From Sulfurimonas sp. hsl 1-7 (lineage in GTDB: Bacteria > Campylobacterota > Campylobacteria > Campylobacterales > Sulfurimonadaceae), in contig NZ_JAUIRR010000001.1 of assembly GCF_030577135.1 (NCBI RefSeq), positions 310,001 to 374,000 of the forward strand: a stretch of 64,000 nucleotides of DNA, given 5' to 3'. The position numbers and the translations under genes were made by a program. Shown here in pieces: positions 15,747 to 25,340 of the stretch. How positions within the stretch are numbered: position 1 is the stretch's first letter; every line of letters begins with the position of its first letter. The notes beneath the pieces are model-generated. The model made no database searches, was not told the DNA's origin, and saw only the letters and a program-made list of their open reading frames with translations.

Positions 15747-18700
15747 ATGAAACAGATTTTATCGTTCATGGGCTCCATGAAAACCATGGCAGTACTTATG
15801 TTGATTTTTGCATTTTCTATCGGTTATGCAACGATTATAGAAAATGATTTTGGAACTATGACAGCGAAAGCTGAAATATATAATGCAAAATGGTTTGAAT
15901 TACTGCTGGGCTTACTGGCATTTAATCTTCTGCTAAACATGATTAACTACAGAATGTTTAGTGTTAAAAAAGCACCCATCTTTATTTTTCACTCTGCATT
16001 TTTTGTGATCTTACTTGGTGCTGCGATTACTCGTTTTGTAGGTTTTGAAGGGACGATGCATATTCGTGAAGGATTGACATCTAGTTCAATCCTCAGCTCA
16101 GAAATCTATTTTGATGTGAGTGCCAAACAAGAGAGCACATCTGTTTCATCTACTCAAAAAGTATATCTTTCAAAAAGAGCAGAGAATCATCTAAACAGCA
16201 GTTTAGAAGTTAACGGGAAAAACGTTGATGTAAAACTTGTTGAGTATATCCCTGATGCGATAGAGTCTATTGTAGAAGATCCAAACGGTAAACCTATGTT
16301 AAACCTGATGATTACGGGCGGGGGACAAGGGAAGAAAGTGGCTTTAGCAGAAGGAAGCTACTACGATGCAGGTAATTTTGTACTTGATTTTACAAGCGGA
16401 GTAAAGTTTAATAAACCGACGATTGGTATCTTTGTAAAAGAGGGTACATTATATATGAATCACGAGATGAATCTCTCTTACTTCAGAATGGCTGACCGTG
16501 CAAAAGGGGAACTTGCTGCAAGCGAGAACGAAGTGTTTAACCAAAGAGTTCTATACAGTACAGATTTAGGGAGTTTCGTTTTAAGACAGTTCTTGCCAAA
16601 AGCAGTGAAAAAGATTGTTAGCGATCCAAATGCAAAAGCAAAAATGGCGGGACTTGACGTACTTCGTTTTAATGTAAGTGTAGGGGATAAAAACAAAGAG
16701 GTTTTACTTTACGGAAGACAGGGTGTAGAAGGTGTTGTTGAACACCTTAACCTTGATGGTATCGATGTAAGTTTACGTTACGGTGCAAAAGAGATTCCTG
16801 TACCGTTTAGCATTACATTAAAAGATTTCCAACTCGACAGATATCCTGGTTCAATGTCTCCTGCATCGTATGCAAGTGAAGTGCAACTGGTAGATAAAGC
16901 AAATGGAGTAGATATGCCGTACAGAATCTATATGAACCATATTTTAGATTATCAGGGATATAGATTCTTCCAAGCATCTTATGACCGTGATGAAAAAGGA
17001 ACAGTACTATCTGTAAATCATGATCCGGGTACATTACCTACATACATTGGGTACTTCTTATTGGCACTTGGAATGTTCTGGTCACTTTTCTCTAAACAAA
17101 ACAGATTTGCAAAACTTGGAAACAAAGCAAAAAAAGCAGCTGAGTGCCAACTTGTTCCTGCAATTATTGCAACGTTTTTAGTTTTTGGTCTGACTACAAC
17201 TGCAAAAGCGGATGTAGATCCTGCTATCAAGACGATTCTTGCTTTTGACAAGGTACATGCAGACAAGTTTGGACAACTGATCGTTCAAGATACACAAGGG
17301 CGTATGAAGCCTTTAGATACACTCTCAACAGAGGTTTTAGCAAAGGTTCATAGAAGTGCAACATTAAAAGTAGGAAGTGAAACACTTACTGCAAATCAAG
17401 TGATTGTAGGGATGATGATCAGACCAGATATCTACAGAGATGTGAAGCTGATCCGTACGGGTGATCCGAAAGTAAATGAGATTATCGGTGCTGCGTCTGA
17501 TGCAAAATATGTATCGTTTTCTCAGTTTTTCCATGATGCAGAAAATATGCGTGGATATAAACTTGCAGAAGTTGTTGATGAAGCTACAAGAAAAGCACCA
17601 AAAGATAGAAACAAGTTAGATAAAAAAGCATTAGAGATTGACGAAAAAGTAAATGTAGTATATATGGTGTTTACTGGTTCTCTTATTAAAATTTGGCCAA
17701 AACCGGATGATGCAAACAATAAATGGCTAGCTACGATCGAGGCACTGGAGACGTTATCTCCGGAGTACGGTTTTATGATCAAAACTTTAGCGTTTGATTA
17801 TTTTACGGCACTTGATCGTTCAACGCAAAGCGGTGACTGGAAAGACTCTGATGCTGCTTTAAAACACATTGCAGATTTTCAAAAGAAATTCGGTGCAGCG
17901 GTGTATCCGAGTGAGAACAGTGTAAAAGCTGAAGTTTTTTACAACCATGCAAATATCTTTGAAAGATTGTATCCGCTCTATCTTGTAATGGGATTTGTAT
18001 TATTGATCCTTAGTTTTATCAAGATTGTTAAACCGAAATTTAAGATGGATATAGTTGTAAAAGGTTCTTTACTTCTTTTAATAGTTTTCTTTATTGCACA
18101 TACTATCGGTTTAGGACTACGCTGGTATATCTCGGGACACGCTCCTTGGTCAAACGGATATGAGTCTATGATCTACATCGGTTGGGCTACGGTTCTTGCA
18201 GGATTTATATTCTCTAAGCGTTCACCGATTACACTAGCTTCAACTTCTATACTGACGGGTCTTATCTTGTTTGTAGCGCACCTAAACTGGATGAACCCGC
18301 AAGTAACAAACCTTGTACCGGTTCTTAACTCTTACTGGTTAAGTATCCATGTATCTATGATTACGGGTTCTTACGGTTTCTTAGGTCTTGGGGCTTTACT
18401 TGGATTTATTACACTGTTACTTTTTATCTTTAAAACAGATGCAAACGAGAAACAGATCTCGCTTTCTATTAAAGAGTTAAATGCGATCAATGAGATGAGT
18501 TTAATGATCGGACTTGCAACACTTACGGTAGGAAACTTCCTTGGCGGTGTATGGGCAAATGAGTCTTGGGGACGTTACTGGGGCTGGGATCCAAAAGAGA
18601 CATGGGCACTTGTAACTATTTTAGTATATGCGGTAGTTGTACACTTGAGATTTATCAAGTCGATCTACAACGAGTTTAACTACAGTGTTATCTCTCTTTT

Positions 18701-18869
18701 AGCATTTACATCAGTTCTTATGACATACTTTGGAGTAAACTATTACCTAGCTGGTATGCACTCGTATGCTAAAGGTGATCCGGTTCCTATCCCTGATTTT
18801 GTGCCAGTAACGTATGCGATCATCTTTATCGTAATCGCACTGGCATTTAGAAACAGAAAAGTCGCATAG
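15747..18869 (+). CDS. ccsBA: Fused cytochrome c synthase CcsBA (ResB-ResC)
   Basis: This 1040-residue membrane protein carries the system II cytochrome c synthase in one chain, the form typical of Campylobacterota. The ResB/CcsB half (about 1-490) has three helices near 10-30, 48-65 and 75-95, a long periplasmic domain and helices near 430-450 and 470-490. A second periplasmic region (about 490-745) leads to the CcsA half (about 745-1040) with eight helices. The haem-handling WWD region reads WANESWGRYWGWDPKETWAL near residues 936-955, and conserved histidines lie in LGLRWYISGHAPWSNGYE and LAGMHSYAKG. It exports haem and ligates it to CXXCH apocytochromes. The multihaem cytochrome just upstream is the obvious nearby client. 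DUF2461 starts 8 bases downstream. Confidence 0.95.
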   Translation: MKQILSFMGSMKTMAVLMLIFAFSIGYATIIENDFGTMTAKAEIYNAKWFELLLGLLAFNLLLNMINYRMFSVKKAPIFIFHSAFFVILLGAAITRFVGFEGTMHIREGLTSSSILSSEIYFDVSAKQESTSVSSTQKVYLSKRAENHLNSSLEVNGKNVDVKLVEYIPDAIESIVEDPNGKPMLNLMITGGGQGKKVALAEGSYYDAGNFVLDFTSGVKFNKPTIGIFVKEGTLYMNHEMNLSYFRMADRAKGELAASENEVFNQRVLYSTDLGSFVLRQFLPKAVKKIVSDPNAKAKMAGLDVLRFNVSVGDKNKEVLLYGRQGVEGVVEHLNLDGIDVSLRYGAKEIPVPFSITLKDFQLDRYPGSMSPASYASEVQLVDKANGVDMPYRIYMNHILDYQGYRFFQASYDRDEKGTVLSVNHDPGTLPTYIGYFLLALGMFWSLFSKQNRFAKLGNKAKKAAECQLVPAIIATFLVFGLTTTAKADVDPAIKTILAFDKVHADKFGQLIVQDTQGRMKPLDTLSTEVLAKVHRSATLKVGSETLTANQVIVGMMIRPDIYRDVKLIRTGDPKVNEIIGAASDAKYVSFSQFFHDAENMRGYKLAEVVDEATRKAPKDRNKLDKKALEIDEKVNVVYMVFTGSLIKIWPKPDDANNKWLATIEALETLSPEYGFMIKTLAFDYFTALDRSTQSGDWKDSDAALKHIADFQKKFGAAVYPSENSVKAEVFYNHANIFERLYPLYLVMGFVLLILSFIKIVKPKFKMDIVVKGSLLLLIVFFIAHTIGLGLRWYISGHAPWSNGYESMIYIGWATVLAGFIFSKRSPITLASTSILTGLILFVAHLNWMNPQVTNLVPVLNSYWLSIHVSMITGSYGFLGLGALLGFITLLLFIFKTDANEKQISLSIKELNAINEMSLMIGLATLTVGNFLGGVWANESWGRYWGWDPKETWALVTILVYAVVVHLRFIKSIYNEFNYSVISLLAFTSVLMTYFGVNYYLAGMHSYAKGDPVPIPDFVPVTYAIIFIVIALAFRNRKVA

Positions 18870-18877
18870 GAGATTCT

Positions 18878-19576
18878 TTGGAATTTTCCGGCTTTAGCGA
18901 AAAGACATTAGCGTTTTTAGAGTCTATCAGGCAAAACAATAACAAAGAGTGGTTTGAGGCTCATAAGTCTGAGTACACAGACCTAATCCTAAACCCGTCT
19001 CGTGCTTTTGTAAAGGAGATGGGTGAACACCTTATGGCTTTAGAGCCTACAATCAATTTTGCACCTAAAATTAATCAATCCCTTTTTAGAATTTATCGCG
19101 ATACAAGACGTATGGGTGCTAATAAGCTTCCGATTAAACACCGTATCGGTATCATATTTTGGCAAGGCAATGCCAAACGCTTACAGAGCTCGTCTTTTTA
19201 TCTCCATTTTTCACCCGATGAACTTTTTGTAGCGGTTGGTGTAAGATGGTTTGAAAAGCCGATGCTTGATGCCTATCGCGGTTACATCAAAGATGATGAT
19301 AAAAGAGAAGAATTAGCCGAGATCTTAGAGACAATTACTGCCAAAGGGTACAGCATAATTGAGAAAGGGTATAAACGCTATCCAAGAGGTTTTGATAAAG
19401 AGATGGAGAATGTAGAACTCTCTTTATATAAAGGGATGGCGACATATAAAACGCTTAATCCACACTTGATCGAAGACGGTGAGAAATTTATAGATACTCT
19501 TTATAAGATTTATGAAGATATGCTTCCTTTACAACAGTTTATGTATGAAGTGAGTCTGCGAGTAAAAGATGAGTAG
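18878..19576 (+). CDS. DUF2461 (TIGR02453) family protein
   Basis: The 232-residue soluble protein shows the DUF2461 hallmark near its start (FLESIRQNNNKEWFEAHKSEY) and the segment FRIYRDTRRMGANKLPIKHRIGIIF near 69-93, then FYLHFSPDELFVAVGVRWFE. The family is widespread and its biochemical role is unknown. The start is a TTG at 18878, 8 bases after ccsBA, with AGGAG at 18869-18873 just before it. The stop overlaps the next gene by 8 bases, so translation is probably coupled. Confidence 0.85.
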   Translation: MEFSGFSEKTLAFLESIRQNNNKEWFEAHKSEYTDLILNPSRAFVKEMGEHLMALEPTINFAPKINQSLFRIYRDTRRMGANKLPIKHRIGIIFWQGNAKRLQSSSFYLHFSPDELFVAVGVRWFEKPMLDAYRGYIKDDDKREELAEILETITAKGYSIIEKGYKRYPRGFDKEMENVELSLYKGMATYKTLNPHLIEDGEKFIDTLYKIYEDMLPLQQFMYEVSLRVKDE

Positions 19577-19871
19577 TAAATTTTTTGATTACACTTTACC
19601 GGAACTCGATAGTGAAAATTTTACAACGCTTCTTGAACATAAAAATGTTAAAATTAGCCGTATAATAAGTAATACCTTAAAAACTGAACAGACATTTCTC
19701 AGTGATAAAGATGAATGGGTAATAGTTCTGCAAGGGTGTGCAAAGCTTGAGATGAACGGCAGCGTTCATAAACTTACAAAAGGGGAGAGTTTGTTTATCC
19801 CTGCAAATACGGAACACAAATTACTAAAAACAAAAAAAGTGGTCATTTGGCTGGCAGTTTATATCGATTAG
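19569..19871 (+). CDS. Small cupin-domain protein
   Basis: A 100-residue single cupin: strands with WVIVLQGCAKLEMNG (motif 1 region) and KGESLFIPANTEHKL (motif 2 region, with His90 as the likely metal or ligand residue). The usual HxH pair of motif 1 is not obvious, so metal binding is uncertain. It overlaps the DUF2461 gene by 8 bases and precedes hemH by 7, so the four genes from DUF2461 to the HAD phosphatase look like one transcription unit. The ligand is unknown. Confidence 0.75.
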   Translation: MSSKFFDYTLPELDSENFTTLLEHKNVKISRIISNTLKTEQTFLSDKDEWVIVLQGCAKLEMNGSVHKLTKGESLFIPANTEHKLLKTKKVVIWLAVYID

Positions 19872-19878
19872 GAAAGAG

Positions 19879-20829
19879 ATGAAAAAAGAAGCACTATTAT
19901 TACTGAACATGGGTGGGCCTAACAACCTTGAAGAGGTTGAAGTTTTTTTAAAAAACATGTTTAATGATAAAAACATTTTAACGATGAAGAGTGACCTGCT
20001 TAGAAAGTTTATCGGTGGGATGATCACATTTACAAGAACAGAGAGTTCTCAAGAGATATATAGAGAACTCGGTGGAAAATCTCCAATTGTCGGACATACA
20101 AAAAATCTTGTCAATAAACTTCAAGAGAAGCTTGGTGAGGGTGTGATCGTAGATTTTGTAATGCGTTATACCCCGCCGTTTGCAGATGAAGTGATCGAGC
20201 GGTTAAATAAAGAGGATGTGGATAAGATCTATCTTATCCCTATGTATCCACAGTACTCGACTACTACGACAAAGTCATCTTTAGAGGATTTTGAAGAGAC
20301 ATATCACGACAGCGAAGGTGATGCTCTTGTAGTTGAGATCAAACACTACTTTGAAAATGAAAAATACAACCAAGCGGTTTTAGAGAAGATCAAAGAGAGT
20401 GTAGGAAATGATGACTATAAAGATTTTGATATTATTTTCTCGGCACACGGACTTCCTCAAAAGATCGTAGATGCAGGTGATGTGTATGAAAAGCATGTAA
20501 ATCGTCATGTAGCAATTTTAAAAGAGATGATGGCAAAAGAGGGGATGGATTTTCATGAAGTGCATCTCGCATACCAGTCAAAAGTGGGTCCTATGAAGTG
20601 GCTGGAACCATCTTTGGAAGATAAACTAAAAACTGTGCGTAACCGTGGTGTTATCATCTATCCTATCGCCTTTACGATCGATAACTCTGAAACTGATTTT
20701 GAGCTAGATATTGAGTATAGAGAGATAGCTGAAGAGTTGGGTTTTAAAGAGTATAGAGTTGCCAAATGCTTAAACGACAGTGACTTGTTCGTAGAGGCAC
20801 TTTTAGAGATCTATGAGAAGATGAAATAA
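19879..20829 (+). CDS. hemH: Ferrochelatase
   Basis: The 316-residue protein is a full-length ferrochelatase, which inserts Fe2+ into a porphyrin at the end of haem synthesis. It opens with LLLLNMGGPNNLEEVEVFL, has PIYPQYS-like IPMYPQYSTTTTKS (about 129-142), the catalytic histidine in SAHGLPQ (His190), YQSKVGPMKWLEPS and the acidic GFTIDNSETDFELDIEY-type segment near 268-284. It is encoded downstream of CcsBA, so haem supply and cytochrome c maturation are neighbours. The stop TAA shares one base with the ATG of the HAD gene. Confidence 0.93.
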   Translation: MKKEALLLLNMGGPNNLEEVEVFLKNMFNDKNILTMKSDLLRKFIGGMITFTRTESSQEIYRELGGKSPIVGHTKNLVNKLQEKLGEGVIVDFVMRYTPPFADEVIERLNKEDVDKIYLIPMYPQYSTTTTKSSLEDFEETYHDSEGDALVVEIKHYFENEKYNQAVLEKIKESVGNDDYKDFDIIFSAHGLPQKIVDAGDVYEKHVNRHVAILKEMMAKEGMDFHEVHLAYQSKVGPMKWLEPSLEDKLKTVRNRGVIIYPIAFTIDNSETDFELDIEYREIAEELGFKEYRVAKCLNDSDLFVEALLEIYEKMK

Positions 20830-21461
20830 TGCAAAAGATAGTTATATTCGATATGGACGGAACCTTGATAGATTCCAAAAAGGATATCACTATCTCGATC
20901 AACTATGTTCGAGAACTCAACCATGGTCTTGAACCGCTTAGTGAAGCCTTTGTAGTAGATGCTATAAATGCACACGAGCGAAACCTTGCAAAGATGTTTT
21001 ACAATACGGAGCTTTACGAAGATCGTGATCGTGTGATCTTTGAAAAACACTATAAAGAGCAGTGTATCCAGAATCCATACCTTTATGAAGGGGTAGAGGA
21101 GCTGCTTTATAACTTAAAAGAGAATGAGGTGAAGTTATCGGTAGCGACCAATGCACCCACTATTTTTGCACAAACGATGCTTGAATCATTGAAAGTAAAA
21201 GAACTTTTTGATGTAATTATAGGTGCTGATAAAGTAAAAAAATCAAAACCCCATCCCGAGATGTTACACCATATTTTGGAAAATTATAACTACATGAACA
21301 TGAGAGATCGTGCTTGGATGATAGGAGACAACTCAAAAGATATAGAAGCGGCAACCAATGCACAAATTGATGCTATATTTGCAGCATGGGGATTTTCAAG
21401 TTTTGGAAGCCATGATATTGTCGCAAAAACACCGCAAGAGGTGGCATCTATAGTTTTATAA
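20829..21461 (+). CDS. HAD-superfamily phosphatase, phosphoglycolate phosphatase-like
   Basis: A 210-residue HAD hydrolase with motif I FDMDGTLIDS (nucleophile Asp8, acid Asp10), motif II VATNAP near 107, motif III Lys in KSKPHPEM (about 138-145) and motif IV MIGDNSKDIEAA (about 159-170). The four-helix cap between motif I and II places it near Gph/PGMB-type phosphatases. The natural substrate is not clear; Gph-like activity is the usual guess. It is the last gene of the unit starting at DUF2461 or ccsBA. Confidence 0.85.
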   Translation: MQKIVIFDMDGTLIDSKKDITISINYVRELNHGLEPLSEAFVVDAINAHERNLAKMFYNTELYEDRDRVIFEKHYKEQCIQNPYLYEGVEELLYNLKENEVKLSVATNAPTIFAQTMLESLKVKELFDVIIGADKVKKSKPHPEMLHHILENYNYMNMRDRAWMIGDNSKDIEAATNAQIDAIFAAWGFSSFGSHDIVAKTPQEVASIVL

Positions 21462-21509
21462 AAAATTATGATAGAATAAGTGACACAATACAACGATATA
21501 AGGCTTATT

Positions 21510-22751
21510 ATGTTGTCCACAGATTTTTTAGTAAGTTTTGGTTTTATGGCTTTACTCTTTTTACGACAAGTGTATATCCTCAAACAGCCAAACAAGATAA
21601 ACTATGCCCCCTTAATGCTTTCCATAGGCTTTATAGCTACTATATTACATATTATTACCTCTCCTGAAGACTCAGATACTTTTACACTGTTTCGTGAATC
21701 ACTCTTTCCCCTTTTAGTTTCCTTAGTACTGTTTGTGATTATGAATATTATGCACCAAACACAACAATCTACGGTTGCTAAAAATCAAGAACACTTTATA
21801 AAGGTTTTAGGAAGTGAACTCTCAGAGTTAAAGTCTTTCATCCTTGAACTGGAAAAAAGGATGACGCTTGCACAACAGGAGGATAGAACCATTCAAGAAC
21901 AAAATATCGAGAAGTTTAAAAAAGATCTTGTTGCACTTGATAAGATTCAGTCCAATCAGATGAAGTTTGTAGATATGTTCGGGGATGTTGAGAACTCCTT
22001 AGGTGATGTAAAAAAAGAGTATAAGTATTTTAGTGAAGTGCAATTGCCGGAACTTGATCGCGTTGTGCATAAACATATAGATATTTTACGTGTAGCGGAG
22101 CAGGAACACTACAACAATCTAAAGTCTATTATCGAGCAGGATAAAGAGAATAAAACTAATTTAGCGCAAGATATCGAGCAAGTAAAACAAACGTTAGAAG
22201 GTTTAAAAAGTATCTCCGGCGAGATTGCAAACTCCATTATAAAACAGACTCTCTCACAACTCTCAGGCGTTACAAAGTCATATGAATCACAAATAAACTT
22301 ACTAAGAACACACTCTGAAGGGATTAAGACATCGCTTAGCGAAGATGATGCCATCCTCTCAAACATACGTTCACAAAGTGAACTTTTATTGCAGCAGATA
22401 AGTTTAATGGCACGTAAAATGGCTGACTTCCAAGAAAAACAGATGGTTTTTAGCGATGTATATAAAAACATAGAGGGGTTAATCAGTGATATAGAAGCGA
22501 TTAAGTCCGATTATGTAAAAGCGCAGTCTCAACTCTCTAATATCTCTTTAGAGCTTCTTGAAACAAAGGATCAAAAAGTATATGAGATGAAGAAAAACTT
22601 AGATGAGTTAAGTGAAGTTATCTCAAAGAAAATAGATGAGTCTTTAGAACAACTGCATGAGCATTATCATATAGCAAGTAAAGATATTACCCAAAGTGTA
22701 CAGATGTTAACTAAAAGAGCACAGATTCAAAAAGGGTATGGAGAGAGTTAA
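21510..22751 (+). CDS. Membrane-anchored coiled-coil protein
   Basis: About 413 residues. Three membrane helices lie at the N-terminus (about 4-20, 32-50, 64-82 counted from this start), followed by some 320 residues of almost unbroken heptad-rich coiled coil with many Leu/Ile/Glu/Lys, ending in a basic tail. The frame can be read from a GTG at 21480, but the ATG at 21510 has AAGG six bases upstream and begins right at the first helix, so it is preferred. The pattern recalls RmuC-like or chemoreceptor-like stalks without a recognisable output domain. I do not know a function. It ends at a bidirectional hairpin shared with the convergent cetA-like gene. Confidence 0.7.
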   Translation: MLSTDFLVSFGFMALLFLRQVYILKQPNKINYAPLMLSIGFIATILHIITSPEDSDTFTLFRESLFPLLVSLVLFVIMNIMHQTQQSTVAKNQEHFIKVLGSELSELKSFILELEKRMTLAQQEDRTIQEQNIEKFKKDLVALDKIQSNQMKFVDMFGDVENSLGDVKKEYKYFSEVQLPELDRVVHKHIDILRVAEQEHYNNLKSIIEQDKENKTNLAQDIEQVKQTLEGLKSISGEIANSIIKQTLSQLSGVTKSYESQINLLRTHSEGIKTSLSEDDAILSNIRSQSELLLQQISLMARKMADFQEKQMVFSDVYKNIEGLISDIEAIKSDYVKAQSQLSNISLELLETKDQKVYEMKKNLDELSEVISKKIDESLEQLHEHYHIASKDITQSVQMLTKRAQIQKGYGES

Positions 22752-22771
22752 AGTGACTTGAGAGTCACTTT
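22750..22771. terminator. Bidirectional terminator between convergent genes
   Basis: AAAGTGACT (22750-22758) pairs perfectly with AGTCACTTT (22763-22771) around TGAG. It lies between the convergent coiled-coil gene and the cetA-like gene; a run of A on the right gives T residues for the minus-strand transcript before the stem. Confidence 0.65.
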
Positions 22772-22779
22772 AAAAATAG

Positions 22780-24228
22780 TTACTTTGTTTGTTCAGTATT
22801 ATTTTTGTATTCAAGAAGCATCTGATCAAGAATATTAAAGAGATTTTCACTTGAATTTTCCATTTTAACAAACTCATCAATGATTGCAGAATTGTTTTTC
22901 TCATTATAGCCACCTTCTGCAATTTCTGCAGCTCTGTTTGCAGCTTCGTGTACAGTTTTATGTAAGGCTTGGAGTTTTGAAAAGGCAGATGTAGTACCAC
23001 CGAATTTTGATTTAGCATCTTCTGCTTTCCAATGTGTTAAACGGCATGAACTGTGTTCACGAAGACCTTTTGGTCCATTATGTGAAATAACATTGCTAAA
23101 TGCATCAGATTTAAAGAGAATATGATCGATTTTAACAAGAATTACCATTAGATTACTTTCTAGATCTTGAGAACCTTGTTTCATTGAGTTGGCATTAAGG
23201 TTAACGTTGTCCAGAACACTTTTAAAACTTTCAATCATTTGTGTAGCTTCATCAGATATAACATTCATAGTTTCTGCAGAGTCTGAAATAGAACCTGTTT
23301 CTTGTTGAAGTGTTTGTATAGAGATACTGATTTCACTTGTCGCTTTTTGTGTACGTTCAGCCAGTTTTCTAACTTCATCGGCAACTACGGCAAAACCGCG
23401 TCCGTGTTCACCTGCACGAGCAGCTTCAATAGCGGCATTTAAAGATAAAAGGTTTGTTTGTTCCGCAATATCTTTAATTAGGTTGATCACTTCACCGATC
23501 TCATTTGTTCTATGTTGGAGTGAATCAACAGCCTGATTATTGTTGTCGATCGATTCTGTTAAAATTGAGAGTTTATCGATAACTTCATTTGCTTCTTTAA
23601 TACTTTGGTTTGATGCAATTGCAGTTTCATCAGCTTTCTCAGCAGTTTCATTTAATTGCTGTACACCTTCGGCAAGCTGGCTTTGAATCATACCAAAGCT
23701 TACATTTAAAGGTTTACCGGTTTTACCAAGTTCTGAAGCAAAGTTTTTTTGCTTTTGTAAAACATACTCTTGTTCCATTGCATCGATAGCTGCGTTGATC
23801 TTATCTGCCGTTTTATGGAAAGTATAGTTTAAACCGTTTGCATCGACTCTTCTAAAATATTTGTTTTTTGAAGCGTAATCGATAGCTGTATTAACTTCTC
23901 TAACAAATACTTCTAATTGATCCATAAAATAGTTTACGTCCCATGCAAGTTTACCAAGAATACCTTTTTCATCTATATTGGTAACACGGATCTCAAAATC
24001 ACCCTCTAATCCGTTTTGAAAAACTTCTTGAGTATGGTGAAGAGATTTTTCCACTTTATTTAAGTAGAAAAAGATAAAGATTGCTAACAAGATATTTAAA
24101 ACATTAAATGTCATTGTTAATATATGAAATTCATACATAAACGATGTGATCGCTGTTGTCGCGAAAACAGTTATTAAAATGGCAATATTTGCGTAATGGA
24201 TCTTAGAGAGAGAGGATAAATTCTTCAT
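22780..24228 (-). CDS. CetA-like chemoreceptor with C-terminal zinc-binding (CZB) domain
   Basis: This 482-residue receptor has two adjacent N-terminal helices (about 12-32 and 36-56) with almost no periplasmic loop, a HAMP-like region, and a standard MCP signalling hairpin with [20 protein letters not shown] and [16 protein letters not shown]. The C-terminal 100 residues match the CZB pattern: His in [12 protein letters not shown], Cys in CRLTHW, and two His in [10 protein letters not shown], a zinc site. A membrane anchor without sensor domain, next to a separate PAS protein, is the CetA/CetB layout of Campylobacter energy taxis. The start has AGGAGTGA just upstream and overlaps the cetB-like gene by 26 bases, so translation is coupled. 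Confidence 0.82.
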   Translation of the reverse strand: MKNLSSLSKIHYANIAILITVFATTAITSFMYEFHILTMTFNVLNILLAIFIFFYLNKVEKSLHHTQEVFQNGLEGDFEIRVTNIDEKGILGKLAWDVNYFMDQLEVFVREVNTAIDYASKNKYFRRVDANGLNYTFHKTADKINAAIDAMEQEYVLQKQKNFASELGKTGKPLNVSFGMIQSQLAEGVQQLNETAEKADETAIASNQSIKEANEVIDKLSILTESIDNNNQAVDSLQHRTNEIGEVINLIKDIAEQTNLLSLNAAIEAARAGEHGRGFAVVADEVRKLAERTQKATSEISISIQTLQQETGSISDSAETMNVISDEATQMIESFKSVLDNVNLNANSMKQGSQDLESNLMVILVKIDHILFKSDAFSNVISHNGPKGLREHSSCRLTHWKAEDAKSKFGGTTSAFSKLQALHKTVHEAANRAAEIAEGGYNEKNNSAIIDEFVKMENSSENLFNILDQMLLEYKNNTEQTK

Positions 24229-24706
24229 AACTCACTCCTTTTTTTTCTAGTAAATCTGTTAAATATTTATATGATGCTTCTACACCGCTATTGTTTTCGA
24301 TTTGCAGCATCTCTGAATAAAGTTTCGAAATAAACTCTATAGCTGATTTTGAAGGTTTTCTACGTACTGAAAAATAACCTATTATCTTGTCATTTTTGTC
24401 ATATGAAGGTGTTACATTTGCTAAAACCCAATAGTAAGAACCGTCTTTACACAAGTTCTTAACATAAGCATTTAATTCCTCTTTATCCTGAATCGTATTC
24501 CATAAAAGTTTAAAAATAGCACGAGGCATATCGGGATGTCTTAAAATATTATGGGGTTTACCTAAAAGTTCTCCCTCTTGATAACCACTCATACGTATAA
24601 ATATTTCATTACCGTAAGTAATAACCCCTTTTGGATCTGTTTTTGAAACAATGATCTCATTCTCCCCAAAGGTGATCTCATTGTTTTTAGGTATCGGTCT
24701 TGACAA
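24203..24706 (-). CDS. CetB/Aer-like PAS redox sensor
   Basis: A 167-residue cytoplasmic protein made of one PAS domain (about 18-118) and a C-terminal helical tail. The element [18 protein letters not shown] and the later [17 protein letters not shown] are the signature of Aer-type FAD-binding PAS domains, so it probably reads the redox state through bound FAD. It is the first gene of a pair with the receptor that lacks a sensor domain, as in CetB-CetA. The two genes overlap by 26 bases. FAD binding is inferred from the motif and not proven. Confidence 0.82.
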   Translation of the reverse strand: MSRPIPKNNEITFGENEIIVSKTDPKGVITYGNEIFIRMSGYQEGELLGKPHNILRHPDMPRAIFKLLWNTIQDKEELNAYVKNLCKDGSYYWVLANVTPSYDKNDKIIGYFSVRRKPSKSAIEFISKLYSEMLQIENNSGVEASYKYLTDLLEKKGVSYEEFILSL

Positions 24707-24800
24707 TTCTGCCTCCTAAATTACTTCTAATGCTGTTATTATAACATTTTTTAATATTGTTGGCGTATGGTAGACAATAATAACTAACAATGTACTTAAA

Positions 24801-24849
24801 GTGGTATATGCAATAAATTCTTAATATTCTTTAAAGTTGCATATGCTAC
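24801..24849. promoter_or_regulatory. Inverted repeat, candidate MarR operator
   Basis: GTGGTATATGCAA (24801-24813) and TTGCATATGCTAC (24837-24849) are inverted copies matching at 11 of 13 positions, 23 bases apart, and the right arm contains the palindrome GCATATGC. They lie directly upstream of the marR-like gene and its RND operon, a usual place for autoregulation. Binding by this MarR protein is inference. Confidence 0.5.
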
Positions 24850-24879
24850 TATTTTGAATATGTTTATTTTGGAGTATTG

Positions 24880-25338
24880 ATGTCTTATAAATTAGAAAGT
24901 TCTATAGGCTACCAAACGAATTTGGTAGCTACAATTTTAAAAACAAGCTTTACCAAGTTGATTCAACCGAGGTTTGGGATTGCAGCAGAGCAGTTTGCAA
25001 CCTTGAAAATAATTAACGAAGAGCAGGATGTGACGCAGACTAAAATTGCAGATCTTTTAGGTAAAGATAAAACAACTGTAGGGCGTTCTATAGAATCACT
25101 TATTAAAAAAGGTCTTTTAATCAGGGAAGAGAGTGTTATGGATAAACGCGCAAACAGAGTTTTCTTAACTCCTGAGGCAAAAGAGATTTTAGCGGGTGCC
25201 AATAAGATAGGACTTCAATACAATGAAGCATTAAAAGAGAAGATCAGTGAAAAAGAGTTAGAGGTTTATTTTAAAGTTTTAAAGACTATTTTACAAGAGA
25301 GTAAAAATATTGAACTCAATATAGAAAGAGGAAAATAA
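24880..25338 (+). CDS. MarR-family transcriptional regulator
   Basis: A 152-residue winged-helix protein. The N- and C-terminal helices form the dimer interface; the DNA-binding core is ITKIADLLGKD-type TQTKIADLLGKDKTTVGRSI (about 52-71) followed by the wing with REESVMDKRANRVFLT. MarR proteins are dimers that release DNA on binding small phenolics or on oxidation. A TTG one codon upstream is possible, but the ATG at 24880 has GGAG five bases before it. It is the first gene of an operon with three RND efflux genes, starting two bases before the adaptor gene, so it is most likely their local repressor. Confidence 0.87.
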   Translation: MSYKLESSIGYQTNLVATILKTSFTKLIQPRFGIAAEQFATLKIINEEQDVTQTKIADLLGKDKTTVGRSIESLIKKGLLIREESVMDKRANRVFLTPEAKEILAGANKIGLQYNEALKEKISEKELEVYFKVLKTILQESKNIELNIERGK

Positions 25339-25340
25339 GA

